Shown here: one piece after another, positions 11,631-23,949 of the stretch
Position numbering within the stretch: position 1 is the first letter of the stretch
Layout: each line of letters begins with the position of its first letter
Assembly: GCA_964017045.1 (NCBI GenBank)
Contig: OZ024799.1
Coordinates: 27,415,596-27,479,595, forward strand
Reading direction: 5' to 3'
Length of the DNA: 64,000 nucleotides
Source of the DNA: Omphiscola glabra
Lineage: Eukaryota > Mollusca > Gastropoda > Lymnaeidae
Notes under the pieces: model-generated
Database searches by the model: none
The model's input: only the letters and a program-made list of their open reading frames with translations
What the model was told of the DNA's origin: nothing
Translations under genes and position numbers: made by a program

Positions 11631-12031
11631 GCTTTACATAAAAAATGCAAAACGAATGTCTGAGGAAAGAATATATTTGCTAACAGTGACCATTTCTTTA
11701 GAGATGTGGAAAAACTTTTTATTGACTTGCAAAGCAAACCGTGGCTCGATTGTACACAGTGCTACTCTCCTTAAGATGCTAATCTGGCACCAAGCGTTAG
11801 CTTGCCAGGCTCATCTTGGTGCGCAACATGGCAGTTTGCTAGGATTCTGTTGCTGCGCAGCTAGGCAGCTTGCTAGGCTTCTGTTGGTACTTAAAAAGGT
11901 GCATTATTTTCTTTGCTAAAGACAATCTCGATTTTTGAAGGTTTTTATTTAAACGATACCCAAACAAGTAACTCTCTTCCCTCTCTCTACCCCCCCCCCC
12001 CCCCCCCCGGGTCCATGTTTTAATGAGTCTA
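11631..12031. other. Intergenic sequence, no recognised gene
   Basis: Includes a C run near 11991-12008. The short plus-strand frame near 11656-11919 contains partially repeated CAGCTTGCTAGGCTTCTGTT-like segments and has no known domain. Confidence 0.45.
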
Positions 12032-12263
12032 CTGTGGACCGGCAACGTAAAACTCGCGGAACAGCGCCGGTCCGTGGACGACTATTTGGGGAACATACGG
12101 CATGCGGCCCAGCAACAACACATTTGCGGCCCGCGATGTAACGAAATATTATTTATTATTTTTTTTTTCTTAACAGCTTCCCTTCGTCCTATTTTCCTTC
12201 GGTTCGCACAAGTTTTTCATAAAGTATTACAGCCCGCTTTACATTTTGAGTTATGCAGGCCTG
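12032..12263 (+). mobile_element. Chimeric hAT MITE remnant (family A plus a second family)
   Basis: From about 12087 to 12263 the sequence matches family A (AACATACGG...CATGCGGCCC, TTGCGGCCCGC, GAGTTATGCAGGCCTG), ending at the same right terminus as the copy at 5797. To the left, 12032-12086 belongs to a different MITE: GTGGACCGGC and GCCGGTCCGTGGAC are inverted and precede ACTATTTGGGG. The left terminus of family A is missing. I see no target duplication, so the junction may come from recombination or deletion. Confidence 0.6.
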
Positions 12264-13053
12264 GCTTAAATTATACTGTTTACACAATATAGCAAACACT
12301 TTTTTATATAGTTTATCTTAAAACTGGCTAAACAGTGTCTCTTTATATTTTTCGATTTTAGAATGAGATAATTTACAGAAAACCTTATAAAGGTAATAAG
12401 ATCCTTACAGACAAGAAATCTGAAGTCTTCAAGATATTGTGTATCAAAATGCCATCATCAGAAACAACCGAGATGGCCTCGCGTTTCCTTAAGCTTAGAG
12501 CCATGCAGGCAAAATAATAATAGTAATTAGCTGAATAATTGGCAGATGATTTCATGGACACTGAGACAGTTTCCCCCGCCTATCACGTGTTGCCTGATTG
12601 TGGCAGGCGTATTGGATGACATGGTAAAAACAGGGTAGAAAAAGGAAAATCAGTGAAACAAAGTATGGGAAAACCTGAACAAAAGAACGAAACAAAACAA
12701 CGAACGTGTCGGAAAGAAGTCTTCTTAAGCCAACAAGCAACAGTAGAAACAGAATTAAGAAAAAAAAATAACACATAATTGAAATGTAATACCGGTATCT
12801 GTGTGTACAGCAAGAGGAATTCGTTGGGTTTTTTTTCGTTCTTTATTTATTCTCCAGGTTTTCCCATACTTTGCTCATTTCTGTATTAGATTACATACAT
12901 TGATTGTGAGTTACAGGAGATGAGTTGAAAGACACACATTGAAATGCATAGTAAAATAGCATTGGATGCTGTGTGGATGGAGTGTACATGTTCTTCAATA
13001 TTCTTGTTTTTTTTGGATGACAGTGTAGGGGGCATTTGTCGAATGTTCTACAA
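12264..13053. other. AT-rich intergenic sequence
   Basis: No gene recognised. The minus-strand Phe/Leu-rich frames near 12552-12813 reflect A-rich sequence on the plus strand. Confidence 0.5.
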
Positions 13054-13751
13054 CAGGGGTCTCAAACTCAAATTATCCGGATGTACAGTCTGCGTGAGAC
13101 TAAGCCACATCCAGTATGTCACAAAATGTAGCGATTACAAATTCAATAAAGTACGACTGTTACATTATGCTCAAAATTTATTAATAACAAATAAAAACAT
13201 TAAGGCTTCATTTTCTTCCTCCGACTTTGTTGCCAGAGACCTGGCAGCACTTCTTCTTACACTGCAGAGCAACATTTGGCTTGAATGAGGAAGCAACTGA
13301 GACCCTCAGTATAGCTTGAAGATGCTCATCAGTAAGTTTGACACTGAACTTTGACTTGTTAAAATTCATAGAGGAAAAGAGCTTTTCACATAGATAGGTA
13401 CTCCCAAAAAGGCACATGATCCTATTGTTTAGCATCCTGGAAATCTCAGGGAAGGTGGAGGGCAATGCTCTCATAAATTTTCCATGCGGGTCTGTTTTTC
13501 CATTCACAGCCCTGCACATAGTTCAGAATTGCACTGAAGATCTATCAGCTCCATTTGAGGTAGTTTTTTTCGGGTGTGGGGGGGGGGGGGGTCATCATCT
13601 AAAATGAAGGAGAAAGATTCAGCAAAAATTTGAAAAGTGGCTCTGTGTGTTTTGAGGTCTGCAAAGATGTCCTGCAATTCGTCCTGTAGCTTTGCAATGA
13701 CATCAGTAAACTTACTACTTTGTCTTGCGTGCCGCGAGTTTGAGACCCCTG
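13054..13751 (-). mobile_element. hAT element, internally deleted, 698 bp, with TIRs
   Basis: The ends are perfect inverted repeats over 16 bp: CAGGGGTCTCAAACTC on the left and GAGTTTGAGACCCCTG on the right. The flanking 8-mers TTCTACAA and CTGTACAA agree at 6 of 8 positions and both have TA at positions 4-5. The interior holds only the 3' end of the transposase gene on the minus strand, so this is a deletion derivative that could move only with help from a full-length relative. Confidence 0.92.
13208..13519 (-). pseudogene. hAT transposase C-terminal (dimerisation) fragment
   Basis: The translated fragment contains MCLFGSTYLCEKLFSSMN, then LTDEHLQAILRVSVAS and a terminal KKCCQVSGNK. This is the conserved C-terminus of hAT transposases of the kind also domesticated as the GTF2IRD2/ZBED-like C-terminal region. 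Upstream on the same strand, out of frame, lies degraded sequence (TDVIAKLQDELQDIFADLKT, then FQIFAESFSF) that continues the same domain, interrupted by a stop and a C-rich tract near 13575-13590. The N-terminal zinc finger and catalytic core are absent. It is a remnant inside the 13054-13751 element, not a host gene. Confidence 0.9.
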
Positions 13752-14516
13752 CTGTACAAGTACTGTGTGGTTGGGTGTGTGTGTGTGTGTGTGGTTCTGT
13801 GTATGTGAGTGTGTGTGGCGGGTGTTAACAAAATAGTTTTAAACATCCCTAGTAATTAAAATCCCAGGACGTAGGCTTATAGTTCATAATTTGAAATAAG
13901 GAAAGCCATACTAAATAAATTCTTATTAAATCGATTCCTTTTAAAATTGGATGTCAGCTAAATAGATTCCGAAAAAATAAAAAGTAAATAGATTCTCATC
14001 TACACGTTTTGCGATTTTATTTGTTTCATTCAGTAAGCATTTGATGAAATTTCACGGGACAAAATGATTTTTTAATGTAGTCATTGTAAAAGTGTGTTAG
14101 ACCCTGGTGTTATTTAATTGCATTGAAATAACCGATAATTAACTGGGTCTCCCACAAAGTGCGCTATGTTCTCCAAGCTTCAGGGGACAGAAACAGGGCA
14201 TTAGTGGGAAAACAACTCATTTCTTATTTCAACTGTGAAATGAAAGTTGTTTTTTTGTTGTTTTTTTTTAAACTTTTGTTTTTTTTATCGATCGTTTGTA
14301 TTTATTTTTTGTGTTAGAGCAAGTTTGTGAAAACAGTTGGAAAATAAAGAAAAACAAGAAATTTTTTTTTGTTTAAATGACCTCTTGGAATCTACTGTCC
14401 TTGAATGAAATGTCTGTCTACGACTTCTGCAGAGGTCCTAAAGTTTTAGAAAGCATAAGCCACAAAATAAATACTGAGCTTCAAATCTTGTGAGTCGTTG
14501 GGTGTTTATTCTAGAC

Positions 14517-14633
14517 CAGCGGTCCCCAATATTTTTTGATACCAAGGACCGGTTTTGTAGTAGAAAATTTGTGAATGGACCAGGTGGGGGGGGGCAGGTT
14601 AAGCCCCCATGGCCTGGTGGTTGTGAACCCCTG
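14517..14633. mobile_element. Short hAT-type MITE (117 bp), degraded
   Basis: The left end CAGCGGTCCCCAATA and right end GGTTGTGAACCCCTG are imperfect inverted repeats. The flanking 8-mers TTCTAGAC and ATCTAGCC agree at 6 of 8 positions with a central TA. The internal motif CAAGGACCGG is typical of such elements. Confidence 0.7.
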
Positions 14634-15298
14634 ATCTAGCCTATTAATCAATAATCTTTTAATTCTAACAATCGAGATTAGCAACAGTTATCCTACAGCC
14701 TATGGCGAGTTATTATATGGTCAATAAAGTTGTGTCTAACACAAATCAAGTGGTCCTCAAATTTTTAGACACGAAAAGTATCAAATTGGACAAGAATATT
14801 CTATGGAGAATTTAAATTAAGAGCGGTATAATGACAAAGATGTTACCGGCATAAAATAATCTTGTCCACGTTACCAATAGAAGTTATTTAACCTATTAAA
14901 AAACGCGCATTTTTTTACACCAATGTGACAGAGTGGCGACCACTTTGTTTAGACTGGACTCCCAAGCACCGTGCATGAGAACCGTCATCGGATTTGAGCT
15001 ATATTTTATGTCAAAGGTCAGACAGATAGTTAGTTCACATGAATCAACATATCACAAATGTAGACGCTCTCATTTCCCTACATATTTAAATTATTGGAGG
15101 CAATTATGTATGAATAAGACGTCTAGGCCAAAAGTTAGATGCACGTTCAGATAACTCTGCACTTTTAAAACTCACTCTCAAATTCGGCATTGATGTAGCA
15201 TTTTTTTCGATCGCTTTTAATCTGTTTTTTTTGGTAAATTTGTTTGCTTGATATATTATAATTTTCGTCATCTTTGAGCTAAAATTTCAATAAGTCCC
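14634..15298. other. AT-rich intergenic sequence
   Basis: No gene or element recognised. Confidence 0.5.
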
Positions 15299-15610
15299 GC
15301 TTATACAAGAGAGCTTATACAAGAGAGCTTATACAAGAGAGCTTATACAAGAGAGTTTATACAAGAGAGCTTATACAAGAGAGTTTATACAAGAGAGCTT
15401 ATACTAGAGAGCTTATACTAGAGAGCTTATACAAGAAAACCTATACAAGAGAGTTTATACAAGAGAGCTTATACAAGAAAACCTATACAAGAGAGCTTAT
15501 ACAAGAGAGTTTATACAAGAAAGCTTATACAAGAGAGCTTATACAAGAGAGCTTATACAAGAGAGCTTATACAAGAGAGCTTATACAAGAGAGTTTATAC
15601 AAGAGAGCTG
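15299..15610. repeat. Minisatellite, 14-bp unit, about 22 copies
   Basis: The unit is TTATACAAGAGAGC, with GAGAGT, GAAAACC and TACTAG variants. Confidence 0.97.
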
Positions 15611-16429
15611 AGATTTTTTTGTGTTGTTTCTGGAAACACTTTTTAATCTTTCAAAGTTGGGCTGATCTGGATATTTAAACACATTGTTAAGCTAATCTTA
15701 ATTGATAATAATTTTAAACCTTTTATTACAAGGAAACATCATTATTAAATGTAACAGTCCATGAATATTTCGTTCACCCAGTTACAATCGTAAGATGATA
15801 CTCTCCGAAAACAAATGTGCTTTTTTTTTTTTTTTACATTTAAAAAATTTTAATATTTTTTTATGAATAATTTTTATGATTATTTTTGGTCAATGGTGCC
15901 ATGTTTAAAGGTAAAACTTATACCTGGAGCAACATCCAACATTGCCGCTGGTCACCGATGAGCTCAAGAGGAATTTCAATAAAAGTGATCATAATTTATT
16001 TCGATATATCTACCTTCCTCATTTCAGGACAGACAAATTTTCGTAACGTGAGAAACTCATTTCCTTTTTTGGTAACTGAAAATGTTTACATGAGAATACT
16101 AATAGTAGACTATGGTATGTTGTTTTAACAATTCTATCAAACTTGAAACTCGAAGATGCCACGCCACGTATACAAAGTGAGCGTATTGAAAGCAACAACG
16201 AGCCTCTTTGCACACATTAACTATGTAACACTTCATGAGCAACCCTACCAGAAATATGATCGCTAATGAAAGCAGATGAATTCAGCTCTGCAATGTGATA
16301 CGGTGTTGCCCTGAGCGTTGTGATATCAAATAGCACCATGCTTGTCAACGTGCCGTATCTGGCCTTATATTGATCAAAGTAGCATTACCTGGCTGGCCTG
16401 ATAAAAAAAATTATGTATCGAGATTCTGC
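15611..16429. other. AT-rich intergenic sequence
   Basis: Nothing recognised beyond a T run near 15822-15835. Confidence 0.5.
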
Positions 16430-16680
16430 CGTTACAGTTGATATTTAAAGTCTGCAGTTGCTGTTGATATCTAAAGTCTGCAGTTACTGTTGATATCTAA
16501 AGTCTGCAGTTACTGTTGATATCTAAAGTCTGCCGTTGCTGTTGATATCTAAAGTCTGCAGTTACTGTTGATATCTAAAGTCTGCAGTTACTGTTGATAT
16601 CTAAAGTCTGCAGTTACTGTTGATATCTAAAGTCTGCAGTTACTGTTGATATCTAAAGTCTGCAGTTACTGTCGATCTAA
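16430..16680. repeat. Minisatellite, 26-bp unit, about 9 copies
   Basis: Repeated TGTTGATATCTAAAGTCTGC plus AGTTAC. It ends about 40 bp before a second, unrelated 26-bp array. Confidence 0.96.
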
Positions 16681-16715
16681 CATGAAGAAGACAACTTATA
16701 TTTTATGTGCCCCGT

Positions 16716-17165
16716 GCATGTCAATGCCTGACCAAGAAATACCTGACCTACAGGTGACCAACACATGCCTGACCAGCAGGTGACCAAGACAAGCCTGACC
16801 TACAGGTGAGCAAGACATGCCTGACCTACAGGTGAGCAAGACATGCCTGACCTACTTGTGAGCAAGACATGCCTGACCTACAGGTGAGCAAGACAAGCCT
16901 GATCTACGGGTGAGCAAGACATGCCTGACCTACAGGTGAGCAAGACATGCCTGACCTACTGGTGAGCAAGACATGCCTGACCTACAGGTGAGCAAGACAA
17001 GCATGACCTAGGGGTGACCAAGACAAGCCTGACCTACAGGTGAGCAAGACATGCCTGACCTACAGGTGAGCAAGACATGCCTGACCTACAGGTGAGCAAG
17101 ACAAGCCTGACCTACGGGTGACCAAGACAAGCCTGACCTACAGGTGAGCAACACATGCCTGACAC
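16716..17165. repeat. Minisatellite, 26-bp unit, about 17 copies, splice-donor-like
   Basis: The unit is AAGACATGCCTGACCTACAG followed by GTGAGC. Most copies contain CTACAG/GTGAGCAAG, a near-consensus 5' splice site on the plus strand. Variants replace GTGAGC with GTGACC. Confidence 0.96.
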
Positions 17166-18639
17166 TGAACGATTTCACATGTTATCAATCGTTTAACTGT
17201 ATGGTTGAATAAATCTATATATAAACCATTCTGAATCTCATCAAATAAAGCTCGTCAAAAATAGACATCAATTTTTAAACAAAAATCTGGTCATCATGTT
17301 TTCGATTATTTAATATTTGCACCACCAGTTGCACAACTTCTAGCAACTGCAATGTTGATGAGCCCCGAGGGCGGGGCAGAAGTGGCGGGGTGGGGGGGGG
17401 CGTTGTTCAAAGCATGTATAAGCAGCGAGACGGTGCGGTGCGTCTTTCCAGGGGGAAAAAAAATTAAAATCCTAAGGTGGCTATTATTATGAACCAGCGG
17501 TTGGGGGAAAAAATCGAAATTTCGTTTCCCAACTTTCATCGCAATAAAATCTTTTTTTAAAGTTAAAGTAATTGCAACAATTACAAATAATTGCAGGATT
17601 TAAATATTTTTTTGCCTCAACAGCAAAATCCGCTCAACCTTAATTCTATTGGAAGTGTGAAGAAAAACAGCTGTAGTTTTCTTTTTTCTTTTTGTGTGGT
17701 TATTTGTGTGTGTGTGTGTTTAAATCGAAAGTACAAATGATTGATTTGTGTTTAATGTCGAAGCTCAAAAGTCGTTATGTAAGTATAAAAGAGTACATTT
17801 TTAAAAATAAAGAAGTCAATAAAAAGTTGCTTTGCAATTGAATTTTTGAACGCAAAATTGGCAGCAGAAAAACAAGTATATACATATGATCGCGGTTTAA
17901 GGCAATGTAATAATTTAAGTGTAATATAAATGGGGGCAATAGATACGTAATATTAGCTGTAAGTTTTGTTTTAAACAGAGCCGTCTCGTGCCCTTTTTGC
18001 CCCCCCCCCCTTACAATTTCTCGGTGTGGAGCCCCCTGCATTCAAAGTAAATAGTTTTATTCCACCCCACACCCCAAATTTCAATCATGATGATTGCCCC
18101 TTAAATATCGTATGCCTTCCGCAGATGTTGCCGGGCCCACACATTTAAACATTTAAACATTTTCTTGGTAATGTGAAAAGAACCTTCCAATCGATTCCCC
18201 CGCTCTGACCGATAGAAGATACTGCTGGGTGCGGTCCATGGCTTGACATTTAAATAGTTGTGGAATGGTGGGGCGAATATACATGTGTTTTGTTTGATTT
18301 AATTAATGTATGTTCATTTTTAAGTTCATGATTATGTTTGTTAAATTGTATGTACAGCGTGGTGAGCCCAGCCCTAGGTTGAAATAATAATAATAAAAAA
18401 TATAAGCAGTTTAAGTGATATGATACAAACACAGTGACAAAAAACCTCTTCTTTTTCTGTGTATCATTCGTTTTCATAGGAGTCTTCATGAGTGAAAAAA
18501 ATGATCACATCTACATAAATCCATTATCATAAGCCAAAACGAACAATTGTAAACCCAGAAGTGGAATCAAAACTCGAATTCGAAATTTAATCCGCTATCG
18601 AAAACATCAAACCATAGCTGAATATTCATCCGATTTTAT
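17166..18639. other. Intergenic sequence, no recognised gene
   Basis: Short G run near 17390-17400, a (TG)n patch near 17707-17720 and a C run near 18000-18010. No coding signal recognised. Confidence 0.5.
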
Positions 18640-19265
18640 ATTTGGCTGGATGCCACTTAAGTATTCTATCACGTGACACACAGTCGTGTTCTCTGTTAAA
18701 TACCCCTAGGAAACACCATGTTTACTGGTCCTCGATGAGACGTGTCCATTGACCGCCTCAAGGACCCCATCTCTTAACAACAGATCATCACACACCCCTC
18801 CCTCTTTCTCTTGACTAGTTAGACGGACAACATTAGGTTGTTCTGTTAGGGGCTACGAAGATGCTCCATTATATAAGTGCCACGGATGGGAATATATGGG
18901 AGATAAGCAATACGGTAGTTATTACTTATATAATATACAGAGTACAGGGACTTGAGAGAAGAAACTGACCAATGAGAGAAGAAGGAAAGCAATGGAAATG
19001 GGTTGAAATAAAATGGGAGTCGGTTCATGAAGTTTGTTTGGAGAAGATTGAGCTGAGTTTCTAGTGTGTTGATACATTATTAAGTAAAGAAGTGAAGACG
19101 ATTATCCAGAAGCTAGTACTTTTGAAATATTGAAATTCACATGATATTCGTTCGTTCAAAGTATGTTCGGATTTTCATGAGATGTGTTTCGTATTGTGAT
19201 TGCGTATAGTAAAGTAGTCATCACTATTTGGACCACTTCGCCTCTTGTATTATTTACAACATAAT
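18640..19265. other. Possible LTR-like fragment, weak
   Basis: A sub-segment starting with TGTTCTGTTAGGGGCTACG near 18838 and ending TTTACAACA near 19261 carries a TATATAAG motif and an AATAAA, the layout of a retrotransposon LTR. I could not find a matching target duplication, so this is only a suggestion. Confidence 0.2.
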
Positions 19266-19369
19266 TTTTTTCAGTGACAATAATATATGTACGCCCAGAA
19301 CCTTCTTATACAGGGAACGCCCGATTTTTGTTTGGGCATTTGAAGTGAGATAAGCCTACATGTAAAGAA

Positions 19370-19467
19370 CAGTGTTTCTTTCAGAAATTTTCCCCCGGGG
19401 GGCACTTGACTTTCCCCGGGGCAAATCTCCCCCCCCCCCCCCGGAGAGATGCCTGAAAGAAACCCTG
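19370..19467. mobile_element. hAT-type MITE (98 bp), exact TSD
   Basis: The ends CAGTGTTTCTTTCAG and CTGAAAGAAACCCTG are inverted repeats with one mismatch. The flanking duplication GTAAAGAA is identical (19362-19369 and 19468-19475). The interior is C/G-rich around CCCCGGGG. Confidence 0.92.
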
Positions 19468-20144
19468 GTAAAGAACACAGCTCTTCTTCATTTTATTCGC
19501 CGGTCGCATACGGCCACTTTTTATAAGTTAGCACGCATTTCATTATTTGTTGGTAATTGGAGATTCCTGCGCATGGCTTCTCATATGAAGTAATGTTTTA
19601 ATAACATGTCGACCTCATTTGTTGTGACCCGTAACCATGATATCGCCATAGTTAAACTTACTGCCATTTGCCTGCATCTTTAAAAGGCTCATCGTGTGCA
19701 ACACTATCCACAAAAGGATCATACTTTATATCGCTAGAGTAAAGATACTGCCATTTGCTTTTGTCTTACATGGACTCCCTGTGTGCGACAGTATACTATT
19801 AGTAGGCAATTTTCTAGCATTTTTGGTTAACAAATGCATCGAATACCCCATGGTGTCCGTGCTTAAAACAGGTACGGGATATTTGCAAAATAAACATATT
19901 GTTGTTCTACTTGATCCCCTCTCTTCTCACATAGAGTTGGAGCGCAAAAGTGTGTACTTATCATATAATCTAAACCAACCAAACAAAATGTATTTAATAA
20001 TTGAACAATAATAAAGTTTAATTCTATTTTCACTTTTAATAAACTTGTATTGCATGTATCGTTATTGCTTGATATGTAAATGAAACGTCTGTCATAGTTT
20101 AAATGACATGGAAGACATTCCTTACCTTAAGTTATCCCACTTAT
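19468..20144. other. Intergenic sequence, no recognised gene
   Basis: A plus-strand frame near 19694-20011 has no recognisable domain, and its hydrophobic stretches are not arranged like a known family. Confidence 0.45.
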
Positions 20145-20400
20145 TCATTGCTAGTTACGTATACTACAAGTGTGCATTGCCAGTTACCTGTACTACCTGT
20201 GCATTGCTAGTTACCTGTACTACCTGTGCATTGCTAGTTACCTGTACTACCTGTGCATTGCTCGTTACCTGTACTAAGTGTGCATTGCTCGTTACCTGTA
20301 CTACGTGTACATTTCTAGTTACCTGTACTACCTGTGCATTGCTCGTTACCTGTACGACCTGTGCATTGCTAGTTACCAGTACTACCTGTTTCATAGCTAG
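20145..20400. repeat. Minisatellite, 27-bp unit, about 9 copies
   Basis: The unit is GTGCATTGCTAGTTACCTGT plus ACTACCT. Because 27 is a multiple of three, both strands show long open frames (TCTTCALLV-like), which are artefacts. Confidence 0.96.
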
Positions 20401-20526
20401 TTTTGTGAATTAAAATATCTGCCATGATTTGTTTAACCTGTACAATTAGCATCTTTTCAGGAATTGCTTTTTTCTCTCTCTCCTGGTTTTTAATTTGAAA
20501 TAAAAAGAAGTTACATTTTCTCATGC

Positions 20527-20635
20527 CTCATTATCTCAAGGCCTCATTGTCTGAAGACCCCATGGTCTCAAGACCTCATGGTCTTAGGACCTCAATGTCT
20601 CAAGACCTCATTGTCTCATGACCTCATTGTCTATA
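20527..20635. repeat. Minisatellite, 16-bp unit, about 7 copies
   Basis: Imperfect repeats of TCTCAAGACCTCATTG. Confidence 0.9.
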
Positions 20636-21424
20636 CGTGTAAAAAATGTAAACTCCCATTGACCACCACTACTCGGCTACTTATAAACCAACAATTATTT
20701 TTAAAAAAAACTGGTATCACAATGCTATCAATGAATAATAAATCAGACAAGGAACTTTACAGTTGACATGAAATTATAAAGCTAACTTTTAATTATTAAG
20801 TTTACTTTTAATTTCATACCGTCCCTTGAATTATAAAGCTAAAGCCAGATTTATAACCCCACGTCAGAATCGTAAACGGATTTTAATCAGTGCTAGGTTC
20901 AACTGTTATACATAGATATTCTATGACTATCCTCGCTAAACTGGCCTGCTTTTATAAACACGAAGAATCAGTCTTAAAAAAATAATAAATTAAAAAAAAA
21001 CGAATTTTGCATTCATCATTAGCAGTCGTTCATGCTCGGTAACGTCGGAGATAGTTTCTGTAAGACTTGCATGATGCGCATATTTTATTCATCATCTGGG
21101 ATGTGAACCGGCTTTGCTACTGAATGTGAATATAGGATGTTAATCAACATGCGTAGAGTTTTCTTTTCGTTCTCTTTTCTTCCGCAAATAAAATTTAAAA
21201 ACTTTATTTTAGCATTAACAACGAATCCCGCAAGGATTCTAAATATTCAAAATGGGGGGACCAAAGGGGGGGGGGGTGTTGTTACGAGCAGGATATGAAC
21301 TCTTTCAGTATTTTCATATATTTTTATATGTGGATGAGACTTTATGTTGCCGTGGCTAAAATAGTAAGTAATACTAATTCACATAAGTAATATATGTACA
21401 GCATCCCCATAAAAATGTCAATTG
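20636..21424. other. AT-rich intergenic sequence
   Basis: No gene recognised; G runs near 21254-21279. Confidence 0.5.
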
Positions 21425-21670
21425 GGAAATGACGTCAGTGGGCCATCGAGCGTGAGGTCTTGGTGCCCCTACTAGTGCACCTCCACACGGGCCAGACGCC
21501 GGGTTTTCCAGCCGCCAGACCGTGCAGCGGCACGCCGGGAACCTCCCCGGCCTGGACCACCCCTTACCCACGCCCGCTCGATCAGACTCACGAATGGAAG
21601 CTTTCCCCGCCCGGGAATATCCGGTCGACCGAAAACACAGCGCTGAAAGCGTCCGCAACCGACTCTCCCA
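21425..21670. other. GC-rich island of unknown nature
   Basis: About 245 bp of clearly GC-rich sequence with several CpGs (CACGCCGGG, CCGCCCGGG, GGTCGACCG) in AT-rich surroundings. Open frames exist on both strands but match no family I know. It could be an exon, a promoter island or part of a mobile element. Confidence 0.4.
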
Positions 21671-21874
21671 TGCTAATGGCTATAGCAAACTTTCGTGTTA
21701 CACATGCTGATGGCCATCTGCACATTAGCCTAACAAACAAGACGCCAACATTTCAATCACACCTTCAACTTAGAAATTTATACATTTATGAATTAAACCC
21801 TTATATTCCAGTAACTCCCAATTATTCTTAGGTGAGGTCCACCAGGGTTTATATCTTTAAACTTTAAACTAATG

Positions 21875-22350
21875 GGATTTTAACATTTAGAACCATGTGC
21901 ATAAAGAAAAGATATTAACATTAGAACAATGTGCATAAAAAGATTTTAACATTTAGAACCATGTGCCGAAAGAGATTTTAACATTTAGAACCATGTGCAT
22001 AAAGAAAAGATTTTAACATTTAGAACCATGTGCATAAAGATATTTTATTATTTAGAACCATGTGTATAAAGCGATTTTAACATTTAGAACCATGTACATA
22101 AAGAGATTTTAACATTAAGAAGCGTGTGCATAAAGAAAAGATATTAACAGTGAGAACCATGTGCATAAAGAAAAGATAGTAACGTTTAGAACCATGTGCA
22201 TAAAAAGATTTTAACATTTAGTACCATGTGCATAAAGAACAGATTTTAGCAGTTAGAACTATGTGCATAAAGAACAGATTTGAATAATTTGAAACATATG
22301 CATAAAGAACAGATTTGAACAAATTGAAACATGTGCATAAAGAACAGATT
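21875..22350. repeat. Minisatellite, about 30-36-bp unit, about 14 copies
   Basis: The unit is GATTTTAACATTTAGAACCA then TGTGCATAAAGA, with or without an extra AAA. The 3' copies are more diverged. Confidence 0.92.
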
Positions 22351-23949
22351 TTCAACACATTTATAAGAACTCAATATATTTAAACATAAGCTTAGTTTGT
22401 ATGTTTCTACGAATCAATTTAAGCGTCAGTTCACACGATCACATTTCGCGTCAAATTGTTGTATGAACGCACTTGTGCGTGGTTTCTTTTTAGGGGGGGG
22501 GGGGGGGGATTTGATCAAATAGTAATTTGAAAGTTGTGACAAGGCTTCATACACGAATTGCAACAAATTCGTGAGGGAAAGTTTGATCGTGTGAACCGAC
22601 CCTAAGTGGCACAGTCGAAAATGGAACAAGTTGTAAAATTGGGCGCACATTTTGTCTGGCTTAGAGGGTATAAGAGGAATTCTGAAGGCAGGGCGGCAAT
22701 CTGGTATGGTATAATCTTTTACAAGAGTTTATTGGAAACACTCTGTGATATTTTAGTGTCAAAATTTTACTTTAAAAAAAAAAAAATGTTCAGATTAAAT
22801 GTACAACATTTAAATAATTGTTGCATTCAATATAGTCATTGCTCTCCTATATATTATTTTAGTTTTTAAACTATTCTATTTATTGCATGTGAAAAAGGAC
22901 GTGGGATTTGATGAGTGGACGCAGGATAAGGGATGGTAATGGGGGGGGGGGGCAGGAGGGAAACCCTTATAATTGAAGCTCAGGTGTCGTCTTGTTATCT
23001 TAATGTGTGCCATTTTATTTTGCTCCGGTATCAGCTTCTTCATTAACTGTCTGAACGCACAGCCAAAGCAAATATGATGCTTTTCATTAAAAAGCGATTT
23101 CAAACAATAGGAAAGTTTTTGACGAGCAAGCTAAGCGTGCATTTTTCTAAAAAGGAAATTAATGAAGCAAATTATTAATTAACAAAACCACAAAACATTT
23201 TAAAAAAAAAAAAAAAAAAAAAACAACAACAAACAAACAAACAAATTTGGAAGCACGTAAAAAGGTATAGCAAAGATATCCTAACTGTATCATCTCTAAC
23301 TTTGAAGAGCGGTCGATTTGACCCAAAATTACAGGTATTAAAATAAAAGAATCTGCGTACAAATTTTCATGGAAAAAACAGATTTTACTGAGAAATATTC
23401 CCGGACCAATGCCATTAAAACTACGGGTTTATACGACGCTGCAATGGAATGAAGTCACGTGATAGATAAATCTACGCACACGGTTTTCTGGAAAAAAAGG
23501 GACATATTTTTTAAATCATTTGCTACCAGCATTGATTCAAACACATAACGACATTTAAGATTTCATACTGAGCTTTTCCCCAGGGTGAGAACTACCCCAA
23601 CCCGACCCCCCCCAACCTGGCATATACCGAAAAATGAAATGGCAAATTGTATTTTAATGAGATATTCTCTTTGACTTGTTCAGTGTTTGGCATTCCAATG
23701 TTCAGAACTTTAAGCGTTTTAACTTTAAAAAATGGTTTTAAAAAAGTGACCTTTTATTGAAATGTCATGTTTGTTGAATTATGAAAATGGAGATCGTAGT
23801 TCATTTGTCATGTTATTTGTAGTGTAATTAAAATATAATAATACAGTTTAAATAATTTTACTTTTTAAAAAAAAGAAAATGTTTGCATAATGACTGGAAG
23901 AAAAAAAAAGAAGATTTACAAGTACCATGACTTTTTTGTATAAATCAAT
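22351..23949. other. AT-rich intergenic sequence
   Basis: G runs near 22493-22509 and 22939-22950 and a poly-A tract near 23202-23222. No coding signal recognised. Confidence 0.5.
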
